Source of the DNA: Thermoplasmata archaeon
GTDB taxonomy: Archaea; Thermoplasmatota; E2; DHVEG-1
DNA: 8,336 bases
Assembly (NCBI GenBank): GCA_030606465.1
Contig: JAUWGL010000029.1
Span: 1 to 8,336 of the forward strand
Direction: 5' to 3'
The position numbers and the translations under genes were made by a program. Positions 5,762 through 8,336 of the stretch are shown here, piece after piece. How positions within the stretch are numbered: the stretch's first letter is position 1; every line of letters begins with the position of its first letter. The notes beneath the pieces were generated by a model that searched no databases, was not told the DNA's origin, and worked only from the letters and a program-made list of their open reading frames with translations.

Positions 5762-7735
5762 TTGAAGATAAAGTTTGGTAAAAACTTGATAGTAATCATT
5801 GGATTTATGATGATCATATTATTTGTTTTCTTGATATTCCAATCAGAACAAGCAGTTGCCGGATCATATGATGGTGAGGATCTGGCTTTTGCTATTCTTG
5901 CTAATGATTCAACCTTTGTAAGTTCAGATTATACTGATAAGGATAAGGAGGGTCATAGGCAGGCAATTGTTCTTGAGTCTTTTGGAGATTTTATTCCTAC
6001 AGAGGGGCAGACTTTTGCACTTTTTAGTACCGGTGTTGCTGGTGCTGATATTGTTACTACAGAAGCTGAAAACCCTGGTGATGAGAGAGGAACATCTTTT
6101 AAGAATAGATATGGTCATCCAAGGGATGATGCTACATTAACTATGGTTTTACAAGTTCCATTATATATACATTATCTTTATTATGATGTACAGTTTTTCA
6201 GCGCAGAATATCCTGAATATGTGGGTACACAGTATAATGATAGATTAACTGTAACTGTTGATTCTCCTTCAAAGGGCGTATCACAGTTTACATTGGATGT
6301 TAATAGTGGTTATTTTGTATTAGATTCTAATGATATACCTGGGACGGGTTTTGATATTTTTGCTCGAGATGGAGATCCTAGTGATGTTGATTTGGTTGAT
6401 ACAACGCCACGAACACCAGGAGCTGATGCAGGTGCGTCAGATCTTATTCCAATAGGAGGTGTGACCCATCCGATTTCTCCAAATGAGCAAATTACTATTA
6501 CTATTTATATTCAAGATGTTGGAGATAACCAGTTTGACAGCGCTGCTATTATTGACAATCTTAAGTTCACAGGTTTTGCAAAAACAGATATAATTGGAAG
6601 GAAAACATATGAAGATTTGAATGGGGGAGATTTAGAATGTGGTGATACAGTAAAATATACTGTTACAATTAGCAACACAGGCGAAGCAAATCAAAACAAC
6701 AACCCTGGAAATGAATTCGAAGATATTTTACCAGACAACACAACATATATAGGTGGTTCAGCCACGGCGACCTCCGGAACAATTAATTATGATTCTGGAT
6801 TAAATAAAATAACATGGAATGGAGGTGTACCTGCAGAGAGCGCTGTTTCGTTAACATTTCAGGTAACTGTTAACCAGGATTTAGAGAATGGGGCAATCAT
6901 CTCTAATCAAGGGACAGTATACTGGGATAGCAACGAAAATGGGACAAATGATGCAACTGAGCTTACGGATAATCCACACATCGATGATGGCATTGATCAA
7001 GATGGAGATGGAGAAACAGATGACGACGATCCCACAGATATCGTTGTCTTTGCTTTTGAGCCGCCATCAGAAGTAACTGAAGATTTTTCTGATGATTCGG
7101 CAGGAGGAAAAGCAACTCAATCCTACATGGGACAAACCTGGTTTGAAACAGATGATGAAATAATTGGAAATAACTTTGAAGTTGTATCCGGTTATCATTA
7201 TTCAACTTCCAATGGTTTCAAAACACAAATACGCGCATCAGGAGGAGTTCAGGATTGGAATTATACACTTTCTGAACTTGAAAGTAATCTTGAATGGTGG
7301 GAGATATGGTTTGCTTGTGGTAATGCTAGTGAAGAATCTGATCTTTATCTTGATTTTAAGGATGAAAATGGAATTGATGTTGCGAGAATAAAATTTGAAT
7401 ATGTTCATGTGGGAACTCAGTTACCGACAGATTGGGTTATAGCATTGTATTATTGGGATCCTGATGTCCCAGACTGGAGTCGCCTGAATTCTGATTTCAC
7501 AGATGGATATCTATACGGTAGCTGGTATAAACTTAGAATTGAAAAATATGATTACAGTAGTTTTATTTATTATACACTTAATAGAACTGACGTAGGAACA
7601 GTAGATTTTAAACCGGGTGGGCAACTAAATGTTCCGTTTTCTAATCTGGCAAAAATAGAATGGAGTAGTACAAAAAACCCTGTCGCTTGTCCAATGTTTT
7701 TCTGGGATGAACATAAGATTGGATTAACCCAATAA
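5762..7735 (+). CDS. Secreted multidomain surface protein: choice-of-anchor-L-like, DUF11 and C-terminal beta-sandwich
   Basis: This 657-residue protein starts at a TTG that directly follows the upstream TAA. The N-terminus is a basic leader (KIKFGK) and a hydrophobic helix (9-26), then AVA/G at 31-34, a possible signal peptidase site; if uncut, the helix would anchor the protein. Residues about 40-272 resemble choice-of-anchor-L-type domains: FFSAEYPEYVGTQYNDRLTV (145-164) and the closing IYIQDVGDNQFDSAAIIDNL (248-267). Residues about 275-430 are a DUF11 repeat (GDTVKYTVTISNTG; ITWNGGVPAESAVSLTFQV), ending in an Asp-rich loop DQDGDGETD (412-420) like calcium sites in dockerin or thrombospondin type 3 repeats. 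Residues about 435-657 form another domain rich in aromatic residues, probably a ConA-like beta-sandwich, but not recognised with certainty. There is no C-terminal membrane anchor or sorting signal. It is probably co-expressed with the prepilin-like gene and could be a partner adhesin on the cell surface. Confidence 0.9.
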   Translation: MKIKFGKNLIVIIGFMMIILFVFLIFQSEQAVAGSYDGEDLAFAILANDSTFVSSDYTDKDKEGHRQAIVLESFGDFIPTEGQTFALFSTGVAGADIVTTEAENPGDERGTSFKNRYGHPRDDATLTMVLQVPLYIHYLYYDVQFFSAEYPEYVGTQYNDRLTVTVDSPSKGVSQFTLDVNSGYFVLDSNDIPGTGFDIFARDGDPSDVDLVDTTPRTPGADAGASDLIPIGGVTHPISPNEQITITIYIQDVGDNQFDSAAIIDNLKFTGFAKTDIIGRKTYEDLNGGDLECGDTVKYTVTISNTGEANQNNNPGNEFEDILPDNTTYIGGSATATSGTINYDSGLNKITWNGGVPAESAVSLTFQVTVNQDLENGAIISNQGTVYWDSNENGTNDATELTDNPHIDDGIDQDGDGETDDDDPTDIVVFAFEPPSEVTEDFSDDSAGGKATQSYMGQTWFETDDEIIGNNFEVVSGYHYSTSNGFKTQIRASGGVQDWNYTLSELESNLEWWEIWFACGNASEESDLYLDFKDENGIDVARIKFEYVHVGTQLPTDWVIALYYWDPDVPDWSRLNSDFTDGYLYGSWYKLRIEKYDYSSFIYYTLNRTDVGTVDFKPGGQLNVPFSNLAKIEWSSTKNPVACPMFFWDEHKIGLTQ

Positions 7736-7760
7736 TTATATTTGAACATTGTATTTGGAA

Positions 7761-7770
7761 TTATATAAAA
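7761..7770 (+). promoter_or_regulatory. Weak TATA-like box before the last gene
   Basis: TTATATAAAA lies in the 54-nt gap after the DUF11 protein gene. Its spacing would put transcription start almost at the ATG (7790), yet a clear ribosome binding site GGTGA is present at 7777-7781. A second AT-rich candidate, TTATATTT at 7736-7743, would give a leader of about 24 nt. The gene may instead be read through from the upstream operon, as no clear terminator is seen. Confidence 0.25.
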
Positions 7771-7776
7771 CAGAGT

Positions 7777-7781
7777 GGTGA
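7777..7781 (+). promoter_or_regulatory. Ribosome binding site of the last gene
   Basis: GGTGA matches the archaeal Shine-Dalgarno core and lies 8 nt before the ATG at 7790, which supports that start. Confidence 0.6.
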
Positions 7782-7789
7782 GAAAGAAT

Positions 7790-8336
7790 ATGGCAAGATT
7801 ATTCGATCGTAATATGTTCATTATGTTATCTGCTATAATGATAGGTGTAATTATAATTATTTTTTTTGTTGCAGATATCGTAAATCGTTCAACACTTGAT
7901 ACATTACAAAATGTACATGAAGTGGAAATTAAAGATATTCAAAGTAAGAATGAAAACTTTACCAGCAGTTTCATCAGATCTACTGTAATTTTGGATCAAG
8001 CAAGAGAAGACCGAGCTTTTGGAAATTATCACTTTGACCTAGCGTTTTTATGGTATCAAAGCACACTCTCAGAGAAAAACAGTTCTAATTTTGAATTGTA
8101 TAAGACAAGAGCAGTTAATAATTGTACAAATGCGATGCCAAAATATCAAAATGCACATGATAATTTTAATGAGGCAAAATCATGGTTTAACGCTACAAAA
8201 TCGTATACAACATTTCCAAAATATCTGGAAGTTTTAGATATTTATGTAGATCTAACCGGATCTGGTTCTAGATTGATGATGCTTAGATATAATGCTAGTG
8301 AATATCTTAAATATTTAACAGAAAACTTAATCATGG
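7790..8336 (+). CDS. Single-pass membrane protein with helical outer domain, 3' end cut by window
   Basis: The frame opens at the ATG at 7790 and runs without a stop to the right edge, giving 182 complete codons. A short basic N-terminus (MARLFDRN) is followed by one hydrophobic helix (9-28), then a predicted helical region with no clear family motif. Landmarks are QAREDRAFGNYHFDLAFLWY (70-89), YQNAHDNFNEAKSWFNATK (119-137) and YLEVLDIYVDLTGSGSRLMM (145-164). The spacing of hydrophobic residues suggests a bundle of long helices. Six N-X-S/T sequons (N32, N56, N97, N111, N134, N168) all follow the membrane helix, which fits a domain outside the cell. The helix lacks the AVSE-type prepilin motif of the gene at 4388, so I do not call it a pilin. 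It follows the surface-protein pair at 54 nt and may be part of the same unit. Function unknown. Confidence 0.85.
   Translation, partial: MARLFDRNMFIMLSAIMIGVIIIIFFVADIVNRSTLDTLQNVHEVEIKDIQSKNENFTSSFIRSTVILDQAREDRAFGNYHFDLAFLWYQSTLSEKNSSNFELYKTRAVNNCTNAMPKYQNAHDNFNEAKSWFNATKSYTTFPKYLEVLDIYVDLTGSGSRLMMLRYNASEYLKYLTENLIM

Noticed and set aside
1..8336. CRISPR array, tRNA, rRNA or insertion sequence
   Set aside because: No regularly spaced repeats, no cloverleaf-type sequence, no transposase motifs and no paired terminal repeats were seen; nearly all of the window is coding on one strand.

Overview
The window looks like a piece of an archaeal chromosome, AT-rich, with every gene on the + strand. 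The evidence for archaea is combined: an ATPase of the FlaI-like archaeal type IV pilus branch, a prepilin with the archaeal 'AVSEIVGGIILV' type N-terminus, GGTGA/GGAGG ribosome binding sites, and TATA boxes upstream of the second operon. The gene content and the style of the secreted proteins suggest a mesophilic euryarchaeon, perhaps a Thermoplasmatota-type sediment lineage. That taxonomic guess is inference only.

Region 1 (1-4249) is a compact four-gene machinery operon. It holds the end of a Lys/Glu-rich charged-helix protein (cut by the left edge), a 640-residue FlaI/TadA-type secretion ATPase, and two consecutive T2SSF-type (TadB/TadC-like) membrane platform proteins of 288 and 300 residues. 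The last three genes are joined by 4-nt GTGA and ATGA overlaps, so they are probably translationally coupled. An ATPase followed by two separate single-domain platform proteins is the Tad/Epd-type pilus arrangement rather than the archaellum; no FlaH-like gene is seen.

Region 2 (4250-4387) is the only real intergenic space. It carries two TATA-like boxes and a repeated TCTAA(A/G)G word, and probably holds the promoter of the second operon.

Region 3 (4388-7735) encodes two large surface proteins, with the second start codon directly abutting the first stop. The first is a prepilin-like protein whose exposed part appears to be an Ig-like domain interrupted by a LamG/ConA-like jelly roll. The second is a secreted or membrane-anchored protein with a choice-of-anchor-L-like domain, a DUF11 domain, an Asp-rich putative calcium loop and a C-terminal beta-sandwich-like domain. 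Region 4 (7790 to the right edge) starts a small single-pass membrane protein with a helical, sequon-rich outer domain; its end lies outside the window.

The likely story (inference): the region 1 machine assembles a surface filament or adhesin complex, and the region 3 proteins are its exposed, possibly carbohydrate- or surface-binding parts. No prepilin peptidase and no short major pilin is present, so they must lie elsewhere.
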